Below are positions 38,745 through 54,394 of a stretch of 64,000 nt of DNA, one piece after another. Each line of letters begins with the position of its first letter. Position 1 is the first letter of the stretch. The position numbers were made by a program, and so were the translations under genes. Source of the DNA: Thauera sp. (GTDB taxonomy: Bacteria; Pseudomonadota; Gammaproteobacteria; Burkholderiales; Rhodocyclaceae). The DNA is taken from the NCBI GenBank assembly GCA_024235615.1, contig JACKMB010000006.1, forward strand, positions 226,221-290,220. The letters run 5' to 3'. The notes under the pieces are model-generated. The model did not search any database and was not told the DNA's origin. It worked only from the letters and a program-made list of their open reading frames with translations.

Positions 38745-39821
38745 GTGATCGACCTCCCCTTTTTAAGCCCCTCGGCGCGCCAGCTCGTCGGGCTCGACAT
38801 CTCGTCTTCATCCGTGAAGCTCGTCGAGCTATCGGGCGGGGAAAAGGACGCTTACAAAGTGGAGCGCTATGCGGTCGAGACCTTGCCGCGCGATGCGGTG
38901 GTCGACGGCAACATCGCCAACCTCGACGCGGTGAGCGAATCGGTGCGGCGCGCGTTGCGGCGCTTCGGCACGGGGGTGCGCAACGTGGCGCTCGCGCTGC
39001 CGTCCTCGTCGGTCATCACCAAGAAGATCATCCTCCCCGACGGTCTGCGCGAGACCGAGATGGAGTTCGCGGTCGAGGCCGAAGCCAACCAGTACATTCC
39101 CTTTGCGCTCGAGGAGGTCAACCTCGACTTCCAGCGCATCGGCCCCGCGCCCGGCAGCCCGGGTGACGTCGAGGTGCTGATTGCCGCCTCGCGCAAGGAC
39201 AAGGTCGAGGACCGCGTCGCGGTGGCCGAGGCGGCCGGGCTCAAGGCGGTGATCGTCGATGTCGAGTCGCTCGCCACCGAGTCCGCGCTCGAGCTGGTCT
39301 GCCGCCAGCTGCCGCGGGGTGGCGCCGATCAGGTCATCGCGCTGGTCGACATCGGCGCCTCGGTGATGAACGTGACCATGTTCCGCAACGGTCATTCCAT
39401 CTACTCGCGCGAGCAGGCCTTCGGCGGCAGTCAGCTCACCCAGGACATCGCGCGCCAGTACGGCATGAGCTTCGAAGAAGCCGAGTCTGCCAAGCGTGCG
39501 GGCTCGCTGCCCGACAGCTATCCGCGCGACCTGATGCGCCCCTTCATGGACAGCCTCGCGCTCGAGGTCTCGCGTGCGCTGCAGTTCTTCTTCACCTCGA
39601 CGCCGTTCAACCAGGTGGACCACGTCGTGCTAGCCGGTGGCTGTTCCGTGTTGCCGGGGCTTGGCGACGTGGTCGCGGCGCGCACCCAGGTCGACACCCT
39701 CATCGCCAACCCCTTCGCCGGCATGACCCTGAGCGGCAAGGTGAGGCCGAAGGCGCTGCTCGCCGATGCGCCCGCGCTGATGGTCGCCTGCGGCCTGGCG
39801 CTGCGGAGGTTCGACGCATGA
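38745..39821 (+). CDS. pilM: type IV pilus assembly protein PilM
   Basis: The 358-residue actin-like ATPase has LVGLDISSSSVKLVEL at the phosphate-1 region, IALVDIGASVMNVTMF, and GGCSVLPGL near the end. It forms the cytoplasmic ring of the pilus alignment complex, binding the PilN N-terminus. The start codon is GTG 38745, with AAGGG 8 bp upstream. First gene of pilMNOPQ, overlapping pilN by 4 bp. Confidence 0.95.
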   Translation: MIDLPFLSPSARQLVGLDISSSSVKLVELSGGEKDAYKVERYAVETLPRDAVVDGNIANLDAVSESVRRALRRFGTGVRNVALALPSSSVITKKIILPDGLRETEMEFAVEAEANQYIPFALEEVNLDFQRIGPAPGSPGDVEVLIAASRKDKVEDRVAVAEAAGLKAVIVDVESLATESALELVCRQLPRGGADQVIALVDIGASVMNVTMFRNGHSIYSREQAFGGSQLTQDIARQYGMSFEEAESAKRAGSLPDSYPRDLMRPFMDSLALEVSRALQFFFTSTPFNQVDHVVLAGGCSVLPGLGDVVAARTQVDTLIANPFAGMTLSGKVRPKALLADAPALMVACGLALRRFDA

Positions 39822-40423
39822 TCCGCATCAACCTGCTTCCGCATCGGATCGCCAAGCGCCGTCAGCGCCGCCAGCAGTTCTACGCGCTGGCCGCGGGCAT
39901 GGTGCTGTTGGGTGCCCTGATCGGCTTCGGCGTACACATGATCTATGCCGGGCATATCGAACGGCAGGAGGCGCGCAACGCTTTCCTCAAGCAAGAGATC
40001 GCCCGTGTCGACCGCGACATCGCCGAGATTCGCCGCCTGCGCGAACAGATCGACGCGATGCTGGCGCGCAAGCAGGTCATCGAGTCGCTGCAGGGGACGC
40101 GCGCGGAGACCGTTCATCTGTTCAACGAGCTCGCCCAGCGCCTGCCCGACGGGGTGTACCTCAAGTCGACCAAGCAGACGGGGCGCCAGGTCAGGGTGGT
40201 CGGGCTGGCGCAGTCCAATGCGCGCGTGTCGCATTTCATGCGCAACGTCGAAGCCTCGGCCTTCCTCGAGCAGCCGAGGCTGATCGAGGCCAAGGCGGTC
40301 ACGCAGGACAATCGCCGCTTGAGCGAGTTCACCCTCGATATCGCCATCCGGCCGCCGGTCGAGGCTGAGCCCGAGGCGGCCGCAAGCGCGCCGAAGGCGG
40401 TCGCGAAGGGGGCGCAGAAATGA
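39818..40423 (+). CDS. pilN: type IV pilus assembly protein PilN
   Basis: The 201-residue bitopic protein has the conserved cytoplasmic start IRINLLPHRIAKR that docks on PilM, one helix (about 23-45), a coiled coil and a periplasmic ferredoxin-like domain. It pairs with PilO. It overlaps pilM and pilO by 4 bp each. Confidence 0.95.
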   Translation: MIRINLLPHRIAKRRQRRQQFYALAAGMVLLGALIGFGVHMIYAGHIERQEARNAFLKQEIARVDRDIAEIRRLREQIDAMLARKQVIESLQGTRAETVHLFNELAQRLPDGVYLKSTKQTGRQVRVVGLAQSNARVSHFMRNVEASAFLEQPRLIEAKAVTQDNRRLSEFTLDIAIRPPVEAEPEAAASAPKAVAKGAQK

Positions 40424-41103
40424 GATTGGATCTCGCCGCATTGCGCGAAGGCATCGATTTCCGCCGCCTCGCGGAAGACTTCAAGGGGCTCGATCCGCAG
40501 GATCCGGGCATGTGGCCGACCGCTCCGCGCATCGTGGTCGCGGTCCTGTTGCTGGTGCTCACGGTAGCCGGATTCTGGTGGTTCGACTGGCAGGATCAGG
40601 TCAAGACCCTGGAGGCGCGCGAGGCTGAAGAGGTGCAGTTGCGCGAGAGCTGGGTCGTCAAGAAGCGCCAGGCGGTGAATCTCGAGGAGCACCGCCGCCA
40701 GCTTGCCGAGATCGACCGGCAATTCGGTGCGCTGCTCAAGCAACTGCCCAATCGTGCCGAAATGGACTCCCTGCTCTCCGACATCAACCAGGCCGGCCTC
40801 GGCCGCGGGCTTCAGTTCGAGCTGTTCAAGCCGGGCACCGACGTCATCAAGGAGTTCTACGCCGAGATGCCGATCGACGTGCGCGTGACCGGCGTCTATC
40901 ACGACCTCGGCGAGTTCGTCGCCGACCTCGCCAGCATGCCACGCATGGTGACCCTCAACGATGTCGGCATCGATGCGGACAAGGACGGGCGGCTCAAGCT
41001 GCAGGCCAAGGCAGTGACATATCGCTACCTCGACGAGGAAGAGCTCGCCCAGCAGCGCAAGGCGGCGCAGGCGGCCCAGGCCGCGAAGCAGGGGAAGAAA
41101 TGA
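40420..41103 (+). CDS. pilO: type IV pilus assembly protein PilO
   Basis: The 227-residue inner-membrane protein has one helix (about 36-58), a coiled coil and a periplasmic core containing DSLLSDINQAGLGRGLQFELF. It forms heterodimers with PilN in the alignment subcomplex. An Ala/Gln/Lys-rich C-terminal tail is unusual in composition but typical for GC-rich relatives. Confidence 0.94.
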   Translation: MRLDLAALREGIDFRRLAEDFKGLDPQDPGMWPTAPRIVVAVLLLVLTVAGFWWFDWQDQVKTLEAREAEEVQLRESWVVKKRQAVNLEEHRRQLAEIDRQFGALLKQLPNRAEMDSLLSDINQAGLGRGLQFELFKPGTDVIKEFYAEMPIDVRVTGVYHDLGEFVADLASMPRMVTLNDVGIDADKDGRLKLQAKAVTYRYLDEEELAQQRKAAQAAQAAKQGKK

Positions 41104-41624
41104 TGAACAGGGCCGCGATGATCGGCGCCTGTGTGCTGCTCGCCGGATGCACGGGGGGCAGCCAGGACGACCTGAAGACCTGGATGGACGAGCAGGCGAA
41201 GACCATGCGGGGGGCGGTCCGACCGCTTCCCGAGCTTCGCCAGGTGCCGGTGGTGGCCTATGCCGGCACGCAGGGCGACGATCCCTTTCGTATCGGGCGC
41301 ATGGAGCCCGAGCGGCGCGCCTCGGCCAGCGCCCTTCGTCCCGACCTGGACCGCCGGCGCGAGCCGCTCGAGGCCTTCCCGCTCGAATCACTGCAGATGG
41401 TGGGCGTGCTGATGCAGGGAAACAACACCCACGCGTTGATCAAGGCGGGGACGGTGCTGCATCAGGTGAAGGTCGGGAACTACATGGGACAGAATTTCGG
41501 CGTGATCACGCAGATCACCGAGAACGAGATCAAGCTGCGCGAACTGGTCGAGGATGTCTATGGCGACTGGGTGGAAAAAGTCAGCGACCTGAAACTGCAG
41601 GAGCGCGGAGAGGCCGGAAAATGA
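41100..41624 (+). CDS. pilP: type IV pilus assembly lipoprotein PilP
   Basis: The 174-residue lipoprotein has lipobox LAGC (Cys about residue 17), a disordered linker and the PilP HR domain (SLQMVGVLMQGNNTHALIKAG, VGNYMGQNFGVITQI). It connects PilNO in the inner membrane to the PilQ secretin. It overlaps pilO and pilQ by 4 bp. Confidence 0.95.
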   Translation: MMNRAAMIGACVLLAGCTGGSQDDLKTWMDEQAKTMRGAVRPLPELRQVPVVAYAGTQGDDPFRIGRMEPERRASASALRPDLDRRREPLEAFPLESLQMVGVLMQGNNTHALIKAGTVLHQVKVGNYMGQNFGVITQITENEIKLRELVEDVYGDWVEKVSDLKLQERGEAGK

Positions 41625-43774
41625 GACACCGCATCGGAGTGCTGCTGATCGCAGCCGCTTTCGCAGGCCTGGCGCCTGCGCCCGCCGTGCTGGCCCAGGA
41701 CGCATCGCAGACGCAGAGCTTCAGCAATCAGATCGAGGGGCTGGAGGTCGCCGAGCAGGGCGGCGCCATCTATGTGCGCCTGACCTTGCGCGAACCGCTC
41801 GCGAGCCCGCCGCCGAGCTTCAGCGTGGCCAACCCGGCGCGCATCGCCTTCGATTTCCCGGGTACTGCCAACGCCCTCGGGCGCAACGTCCAGGCCATCG
41901 ACCAGGGCGACCTGCGCAGCGCCAACATCGTCCAGGCGGGCGATCGCACCCGCCTGGTGCTCAACCTCACCCGCATGAGCCCCTATGAGGCGCGCGTGCA
42001 GGGCCGCGACCTCATCATCGCGCTGTCGCCGGCCGCAGCGCGCGCGGCGCAGGGTTCGGTGGTGAGCGAAGCCGCGGCCAACTTCGCCGAGCCGCGCGCC
42101 GCAGCGGCCGCAGCGGGTGGCCTGGCGGTGCGCGACATCAACTTCCGCCGCGGTACCGCCGGCGAGGGGCGCGTGGTCGTCGACCTGTCCAGTCCGGACA
42201 CCGGCATCGACATTCGCCAGCAGGGCGGCAACCTCGTCATCGACTTCCTGCAGACCGCGCTGCCCGAACATTTGCGCCGGCGCTCCGACGTCACCGACTT
42301 CGCCACCCCGGTCACCTCGATGACTGCCCAGCAGGTGGGCGATCGCGTACGCCTGACCGTGACGCCCAACGGCTTGTGGGAGCACAACGCCTACCAGAGC
42401 GACAACCGCTTCGTGCTCGAGGTGCGGCGCGTCGCCGAGGATCCGACCAAGCTCGGCGGCGGGCGCAGCGACTACAAGGGCGAGAAGCTCTCGCTCAACT
42501 TCCAGAACGTGGACGTGCGCTCGGTGCTGCAGGTCATCGCCGACTTCACCGACTTCAACATCATCACTTCCGACTCGGTGCAGGGCAACCTGACCCTGCG
42601 CCTGAAGGACGTGCCCTGGGATCAGGCGCTCGACATCATCCTGCAGGCCAAGGGCCTGGACATGCGCAAGAACGGCAACGTGATCTGGATCGCCCCGGGT
42701 GACGAACTTGCCGCGCGCGAGAAGCTGCAGCTCGAGGCCAAGGCGCAGATCAGCGACCTCGAGCCCTTGCAGACCGAGAGCTTCCAGATCAACTACCACA
42801 AGGCCAAGGAGATCTTCGATTTCCTCAAGAGCAAGGACCAGACCATGCTCTCCAAGCGTGGCAGCGTGGTGGTGGACGAGCGCAGCAACAAGGTCTTCGT
42901 GACCGACGTCGCCACCCGCCTGCAGGCCTTGCGCCGGCTGGTGCAGGAGATCGACGTGGCGCCGCGCCAGGTACTGATCGAGGCGCGCATCGTCGAGGCG
43001 AGCAAGACCTTTGCGCGCGACCTCGGCGTGCGCCTGGGTGTGGGCGGGGCCTTCGGCCGCATCGTCGGCTACACCGAGGATGGCGCGCCGGTGCGTCGCA
43101 GCACGCTCGGCGGCGGCCTCGGCGCCACGCGGACGATGGCGGGTCAGGTGGCGGGCGTGGTCGACGCCAACCCCGCGGGCTTGAACCTCAACCTGCCGGC
43201 GGATGTGTCCAATCCCGGCCTGCTGTCGATGGTGCTGTGGAACAACAACGCCACCCGCTTCCTCAACCTCGAGCTGAGCGCGCTCGAGGTCGATGGCCGT
43301 GGGCGGGTGATCTCCAGTCCGCGAGTGCTCACCGCCAACCAGGTCGAAGCCTCGATCGAGCAGGGCACCGAGATCCCCTACCAGGAGGCGTCGAGCTCCG
43401 GCGCGACCAGCGTGTCGTTCAAGAAGGCCGTGCTGTCGCTCAAGGTCAAGCCGCAGATCACCCCCGACGGTCGCCTGCAGCTGTCGATCGAGGTCAACAA
43501 GGATCGCCCGCTCTACGAGCAGACCCTGCTCGGCGTGCCGCCGATCGAGACCAAGAACGTCAAGAGCGAGGTGCTGATCGAGAACGGCGGTACCGTCGTG
43601 ATCGGCGGCATCTACGAGGAAGAGGAGTCGACCGGCGAGGACAAGGTGCCGCTGCTGGGAGACGTGCCGGTGCTCGGCCACCTCTTCAAGTCGCAGAGCC
43701 GGGTGTCGAGCCGCAAGGAACTCCTCGTCTTCATCACCCCGCGCATCGTCTCCGACGCGCTCACGCTGCGCTGA
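41621..43774 (+). CDS. pilQ: type IV pilus secretin PilQ
   Basis: The 717-residue outer-membrane secretin has a signal peptide (about 1-25), two AMIN domains (about 30-125 and 165-270), the secretin N0/STN domain (LSLNFQNVDVRSVLQVIADF), an N1 domain and the C-terminal secretin core ending in VPLLGDVPVLGHLFKS and the conserved VFITPRIV. It forms the pore for pilus fibres and DNA uptake. The terminator that follows ends the pil operon. Confidence 0.96.
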   Translation: MRHRIGVLLIAAAFAGLAPAPAVLAQDASQTQSFSNQIEGLEVAEQGGAIYVRLTLREPLASPPPSFSVANPARIAFDFPGTANALGRNVQAIDQGDLRSANIVQAGDRTRLVLNLTRMSPYEARVQGRDLIIALSPAAARAAQGSVVSEAAANFAEPRAAAAAAGGLAVRDINFRRGTAGEGRVVVDLSSPDTGIDIRQQGGNLVIDFLQTALPEHLRRRSDVTDFATPVTSMTAQQVGDRVRLTVTPNGLWEHNAYQSDNRFVLEVRRVAEDPTKLGGGRSDYKGEKLSLNFQNVDVRSVLQVIADFTDFNIITSDSVQGNLTLRLKDVPWDQALDIILQAKGLDMRKNGNVIWIAPGDELAAREKLQLEAKAQISDLEPLQTESFQINYHKAKEIFDFLKSKDQTMLSKRGSVVVDERSNKVFVTDVATRLQALRRLVQEIDVAPRQVLIEARIVEASKTFARDLGVRLGVGGAFGRIVGYTEDGAPVRRSTLGGGLGATRTMAGQVAGVVDANPAGLNLNLPADVSNPGLLSMVLWNNNATRFLNLELSALEVDGRGRVISSPRVLTANQVEASIEQGTEIPYQEASSSGATSVSFKKAVLSLKVKPQITPDGRLQLSIEVNKDRPLYEQTLLGVPPIETKNVKSEVLIENGGTVVIGGIYEEEESTGEDKVPLLGDVPVLGHLFKSQSRVSSRKELLVFITPRIVSDALTLR

Positions 43775-43792
43775 GTCCGGCACATCTGCTGA

Positions 43793-43836
43793 TACAATCC
43801 CGGGGCGGGCATCCGGCATGGATGCCCGCCCTTTTT
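43793..43836 (+). terminator. terminator of the pil operon overlapping an aroK promoter
   Basis: GGGCGGGCATC (43803-43813) pairs perfectly with GATGCCCGCCC (43821-43831) and is followed by five T (43832-43836). A TACAAT -10 box (43793-43798) lies directly upstream, so a transcript started there for aroK would begin at the foot of the same hairpin. Confidence 0.8.
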
Positions 43837-43861
43837 CATCTGGATTTCCGGCGAGTCACGC

Positions 43862-44379
43862 GTGAGCTGTCTGATACTGATCGGCATGATGGGCGCCGGC
43901 AAGACCACGGTCGGCAAGGAACTGGCGCGCAGGCGCAAGATGCGCTTCGCCGATTGCGACCAGGCGATCGTGGCGCGCACCGGCGTCAGCATCCCGACCA
44001 TCTTCGAGCTCGAGGGCGAGGCGGGCTTTCGCCGCCGCGAGACGCAGATGATCGATGAGCTCACCCGCGAGCCCGACCTCGTGCTCGCCACCGGTGGCGG
44101 GGTCGTCACCACGCCGCTCAACCGCGAGCTGATGCGCGAGCGCGGCATCGTGATCTACCTCGACGTGCCGACGCAGGTGCTGTTCGAGCGCACCCGCCAC
44201 GACCGCAATCGCCCGCTGCTGCAGGTCGAGAATCCGCGCCAGCGCATCGAGGAACTCTACCGCGCGCGCGACCCCCTCTATCGCGAGACCGCCCACATCA
44301 TCCTCGAGGGCGGTCGCGGCAACCCCGGCAACATGGTGCGCCAGATCGAGGAGGCGCTCGCCCGCTACAAGGCCGACAC

Positions 44380-44392
<13 letters not shown>
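43862..44392 (+). CDS. aroK: shikimate kinase
   Basis: The 176-residue P-loop kinase has [13 protein letters not shown] (Walker A), [14 protein letters not shown] and the adenine-site LATGGGVV. It phosphorylates shikimate in the chorismate pathway. The start codon is GTG 43862. It overlaps aroB by 13 bp, the classical aroKB pair downstream of pilQ. Confidence 0.95.
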
Positions 44393-45462
<1,070 letters not shown>

Positions 45463-45572
45463 GTTCGCGGCAGGCGCGCTCGCGGGCAGGCTCGCCGCCG
45501 CCGGCGGGTCGGTCATACTCGCGCAAGAGCGTCCTGCCGTTTTCGTCCTGCCGCGCCACTCGAGGAGGTCGC

Positions 45573-46697
45573 ATGCTGCAACTCGCCCCCTATGCCGTTA
45601 CCGAGGCCGCCTCGCGCGGCCGCGTCCATGACGAACCTGCGCCGGTCGCGCGCGGCCAGTTCCAGCGCGACCGCGACCGCATCGTGCATTCCACCGCCTT
45701 CCGGCGCCTCGAATACAAGACCCAGGTGTTCGTGAACCACGAGGGCGATCTCTTCCGCACCCGGCTCACCCATAGCATCGAGGTCGCCCAGCTCACCCGC
45801 GGCATCGCGCGCGAGCTCGGCCTCAACGAGGACCTCGCGGAGGCCATCGCACTCGCCCACGACCTCGGTCACACCCCCTTCGGCCACGCCGGGCAGGAGG
45901 CGCTCAATGCCTGCATGAAGGACTATGGCGGCTTCGAGCACAACCTGCAGTCGCTGCGCACGGTGGACCTGCTCGAGGACCGCTATGCCGGTTTCGACGG
46001 GCTCAACCTGATGTTCGAGACGCGCGAGGGCATCCTCAAGCACTGCTCGCGCGTCAATGCCGAGCGCCTCGGCGAGCTCGGCCAGCGCTTCCTCGATGGC
46101 ACCCAGCCCTCGCTCGAGGCCCAGCTCGCCAACCTCGCCGACGAGATCGCCTACAACAACCACGACGTCGATGACGGCCTGCGCTCCGGGCTGATCACGC
46201 TCGAGCAGCTCGACGAGGTGCCGATCTTCGCGGTGCAGCGCCGCGAGGCCGAGGCGCGCTGGCCGGGCCTGTCGGGGCGCAAGCTTATCAACGAGACGGT
46301 GCGGCGCATGATCCACCTGATGGTGATCGACCTCATCGAGCAGACCCGCGCCAACATCGCCGCCGAGGGCGTGGCGACGCTCGCCGACGTCCATGCCGCG
46401 CCGCGCCTGGTGGCGTATTCCGATGCGCTGCTGCCGCCCCTGCGCGAGCTCAAGGTCTTCCTGCGCGACAAGCTCTATCGCCACTACCAGGTGCTGCGCA
46501 TGACCAACAAGGCGCGCCGCATCGTCGGCGACCTGTTCACCGCCTTCACCGACGACCCCCACATCCTGCCGCCGCAGTACCAGGCGATGGCGCGCGAGGA
46601 CAAGCCGCGCGCCATCGCCGACTACATCGCCGGCATGACCGACCGCTACGCCATGAAGGAGCACCGGCGGTTGTTCGCTGTGGGGGAGATTTATTGA
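45573..46697 (+). CDS. dgt: dGTP triphosphohydrolase-like protein
   Basis: The 374-residue HD-domain enzyme carries the metal ligands H...HD...D in [27 protein letters not shown] and ISYN-like [14 protein letters not shown]. This family hydrolyses dNTPs to deoxynucleoside and triphosphate. It is shorter than E. coli Dgt (505 residues) and so belongs to the type 2 Dgt-like subfamily. GAGGAGG precedes ATG 45573. The stop codon starts a TGAGGCN heptad repeat. Confidence 0.92.
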   Translation: MLQLAPYAVTEAASRGRVHDEPAPVARGQFQRDRDRIVHSTAFRRLEYKTQVFVNHEGDLFRTRLTHSIEVAQLTRGIARELGLNEDLAEAIALAHDLGHTPFGHAGQEALNACMKDYGGFEHNLQSLRTVDLLEDRYAGFDGLNLMFETREGILKHCSRVNAERLGELGQRFLDGTQPSLEAQLANLADEIAYNNHDVDDGLRSGLITLEQLDEVPIFAVQRREAEARWPGLSGRKLINETVRRMIHLMVIDLIEQTRANIAAEGVATLADVHAAPRLVAYSDALLPPLRELKVFLRDKLYRHYQVLRMTNKARRIVGDLFTAFTDDPHILPPQYQAMAREDKPRAIADYIAGMTDRYAMKEHRRLFAVGEIY

Positions 46698-46731
46698 GGC
46701 GTGAGACGTGAGACGTGAGGCGTGAGGTGGG
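46695..46731 (+). repeat. TGAGGCN heptanucleotide repeat starting at the dgt stop codon
   Basis: Five units (TGAGGCG, TGAGACG, TGAGACG, TGAGGCG, TGAGGTG) run from the stop codon, placing TGA in all three frames before the REP array. Confidence 0.85.
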
Positions 46732-46753
46732 TCTCCTGCTTGACACCGGGACG

Positions 46754-47275
46754 CATCGCCACCGGCACCGCCGCGTTCGCGCCTGCCGGCGCTCCTACAG
46801 GAACCGACGCGGCCCCGATGCAATGTAGGGGCGGCGGCAGCCGCGAAGCAGGCGTTCAGCGATCGCCGCCCATCGCCACCGGCACCACCACGTTCGCGCC
46901 TGCCGGCGCTCCTACAGGACCGACGCGGCCCCGATGCAATGTAGGAGCGGCGGCAGCCGCGAAGCAGGCGTTCATCGACCGCCGCCCGTCGCCACCGGCA
47001 CCACCACGCTCGCGCCTGCCGGCGCTCCTACAGAACCGACGCGGCCCCGATGCAATGTAGGAGCGGCGGCAGCCGCGAAGCAGGCGTTCAGCGACCGCCG
47101 CCCGTCGCCACCGGCACCGCCGCGTTCGCGCCTGCCGGCGCTCCTACAGGAACCGACGCGGCCCCGATGCAATGTAGGAGCGGCGGCAGCCGCGAAGCAG
47201 GTGTTCAGCGATCGCCGCCCATCGCCACCGGCACCGCCGCCTTCGCGCCTGCCGGCGCTCCTGCAGAACCATCGC
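46754..47275. repeat. tandem array of 116-117-bp units built from REP pairs
   Basis: About 4.4 copies begin at 46754, 46871, 46987, 47103 and 47220. Each full unit contains a reverse type-A palindrome (TTCGCGCCTGCCGGCGCTCC) and a forward type-B palindrome (GTAGGAGCGGCGGCAGCCGC) joined by a GACGCGGCCCCGATGCA spacer and followed by a GCAGGCGTTCA...CCGCC linker. Units differ at few positions, indicating recent amplification. Nine palindromes in total. Short open frames inside are repeat artefacts. Confidence 0.92.
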
Positions 47276-47315
47276 GGCAGGGGGTCTCGTCGCGTGCCGC
47301 AGTGCAAAAAAACTG

Positions 47316-47345
47316 TTGAATCCGGCGAGCTTTGGGGGGTATAGT
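47316..47345 (+). promoter_or_regulatory. gltB: sigma-70 promoter ahead of gltB
   Basis: A -35 TTGAAT (47316-47321) and -10 TATAGT (47340-47345) are separated by 18 bp. Transcription from about 47352 would give a leader of about 227 nt before the gltB ATG. Confidence 0.65.
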
Positions 47346-47373
47346 TTTTCGACCGCAGCGAGCAGGACGGTGG

Positions 47374-47452
47374 TGTCCAAAATGGTGCATGAGGCCTGAA
47401 AAGCCTGCCCTTCAACCCCGTAGAGTCGCTGTTTCTGCACCAGAATGGTGCA
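47374..47452. promoter_or_regulatory. two NtrC-like palindromic sites in the gltB leader
   Basis: A perfect palindrome TGCACCAGAATGGTGCA (47436-47452) fits the NtrC consensus TGCACC-N5-GGTGCA. A degenerate copy, TGTCCAAAATGGTGCA (47374-47389), lies exactly 63 bp upstream, six helical turns. No sigma-54 -24/-12 element is evident nearby, so if NtrC binds it may repress the sigma-70 promoter or block elongation. Confidence 0.6.
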
Positions 47453-47459
47453 GACTACA

Positions 47460-47488
47460 AAGCCGGTGCGCGCGCGCCCGGCTTTTTT
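47460..47488 (+). terminator. intrinsic terminator inside the gltB leader
   Basis: AAGCCGG (47460-47466) pairs with CCGGCTT (47478-47484), overlapping a run of six T (47483-47488). A second weaker hairpin, TCGGC/GCCGA (47505-47509 with 47522-47526), is followed by seven T (47527-47533). A further CCGGCT at 47534-47539 could compete for the first AGCCGG arm. The arrangement resembles an attenuator, or the end of a small RNA of about 135 nt. Confidence 0.6.
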
Positions 47489-47578
47489 GTGCGCGTTCGG
47501 TTTGTCGGCGATGGCCTTGTGGCCGATTTTTTTCCGGCTCCGCGCGCGTGATCTTGAGTGTCGTTTGAGGAATCGAAG

Positions 47579-53725
<6,147 letters not shown>

Positions 53726-53775
53726 TTGCACCTGAGACCACGCCGCCGCGGCAGCAGGTTTCATGCGCGGCGACG

Positions 53776-53843
53776 GTTCGCGGCTTCCGCCGCTCCTACA
53801 GGAACCGACGCGAGCTTCATGTAGGAGCGGCGGAAGCCGCGAA
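53776..53843. repeat. inverted pair of type-B REP palindromes
   Basis: A reverse copy (GCGGCTTCCGCCGCTCCTACA, 53776-53800) faces a forward copy (53820-53843) after gltD. Core GCGGC-GGAA-GCCGC. Confidence 0.85.
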
Positions 53844-53880
53844 CTTTTCTGGCATCCTCTGCGCTGAAGCGATTTGCGAA

Positions 53881-53905
53881 AGGCGGTCCGCGGACCGCCT
53901 TTTTT
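53881..53905 (+). terminator. Rho-independent terminator of gltBD
   Basis: The perfect palindrome GGCGGTCCGCGGACCGCC (53882-53899) is followed by six T (53900-53905), 30 bp before aroQ. Confidence 0.85.
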
Positions 53906-53934
53906 ACGACCCTGTCTCCCGGAGCGCGCCATCC

Positions 53935-54372
53935 ATGCCCAAGGTCCTCGTCATCAACGGCCCCAACCTCAATCTGCTCGGCACCCGCGAGCCCGAGATC
54001 TACGGCGCGACCACGCTCGCCGACGTCGAGCACGCCCTGCGCGCGCAGGGCGAGGCGCTCGGCATCGAGCTGTCGTGTTTCCAGAGCAACCACGAGGGCG
54101 CGATCGTCGATCGCATCCACGCCGCGCGCACGGAAGGCGTGGCCTGGATCCTCATCAACCCGGGCGCCTACACCCACACCAGCGTGGCGATCCGCGACGC
54201 GCTCGCCGGGGTGGCGATTCCCTTCGTCGAAGTGCACATCTCCAACGTGCACAAGCGCGAGCCCTTCCGCCACCACTCCTACCTGTCCGACGTCGCCGAG
54301 GCGGTGATGGCCGGTTTCGGCGTGCACGGCTACGGCCTGGCGCTGCAGTACATCGCCATCCGCCTGGGCTGA
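53935..54372 (+). CDS. aroQ: 3-dehydroquinate dehydratase, type II
   Basis: The 145-residue protein matches type II dehydroquinases: [18 protein letters not shown] with the catalytic tyrosine, [31 protein letters not shown] and [17 protein letters not shown] with the catalytic histidine. It converts 3-dehydroquinate to 3-dehydroshikimate between AroB and AroK. It forms a dodecamer in known members. Directly downstream of the gltBD terminator. Confidence 0.96.
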   Translation: MPKVLVINGPNLNLLGTREPEIYGATTLADVEHALRAQGEALGIELSCFQSNHEGAIVDRIHAARTEGVAWILINPGAYTHTSVAIRDALAGVAIPFVEVHISNVHKREPFRHHSYLSDVAEAVMAGFGVHGYGLALQYIAIRLG

Positions 54373-54394
54373 CCTCACCCGTGCCCGCCGCGTG

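Noticed and set aside
46754-47275. Possible CRISPR array at the periodic repeats
   Set aside because: Units of 116-117 bp are repeated over their entire length with no unique spacers of constant size and no cas genes; the repeats are REP palindromes.
46722-47344. Short proteins rich in APAGAPT and SREAG encoded in the REP array
   Set aside because: They are translations of the tandem palindromes in several frames, without ribosome binding sites, and the same peptide strings appear at every REP cluster.
47332-47568. 78-codon frame in the gltB leader
   Set aside because: It starts at TTG overlapping the -10 box, crosses the terminator stem and T-runs, and ends just before gltB; composition is not protein-like. 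The leader is better read as regulatory.
47316-47578. Sigma-54 promoter for gltB to match the NtrC-like sites
   Set aside because: I found no GG-N10-GC element with the proper flanks between the sites and the start codon, whereas a good sigma-70 pair is present.
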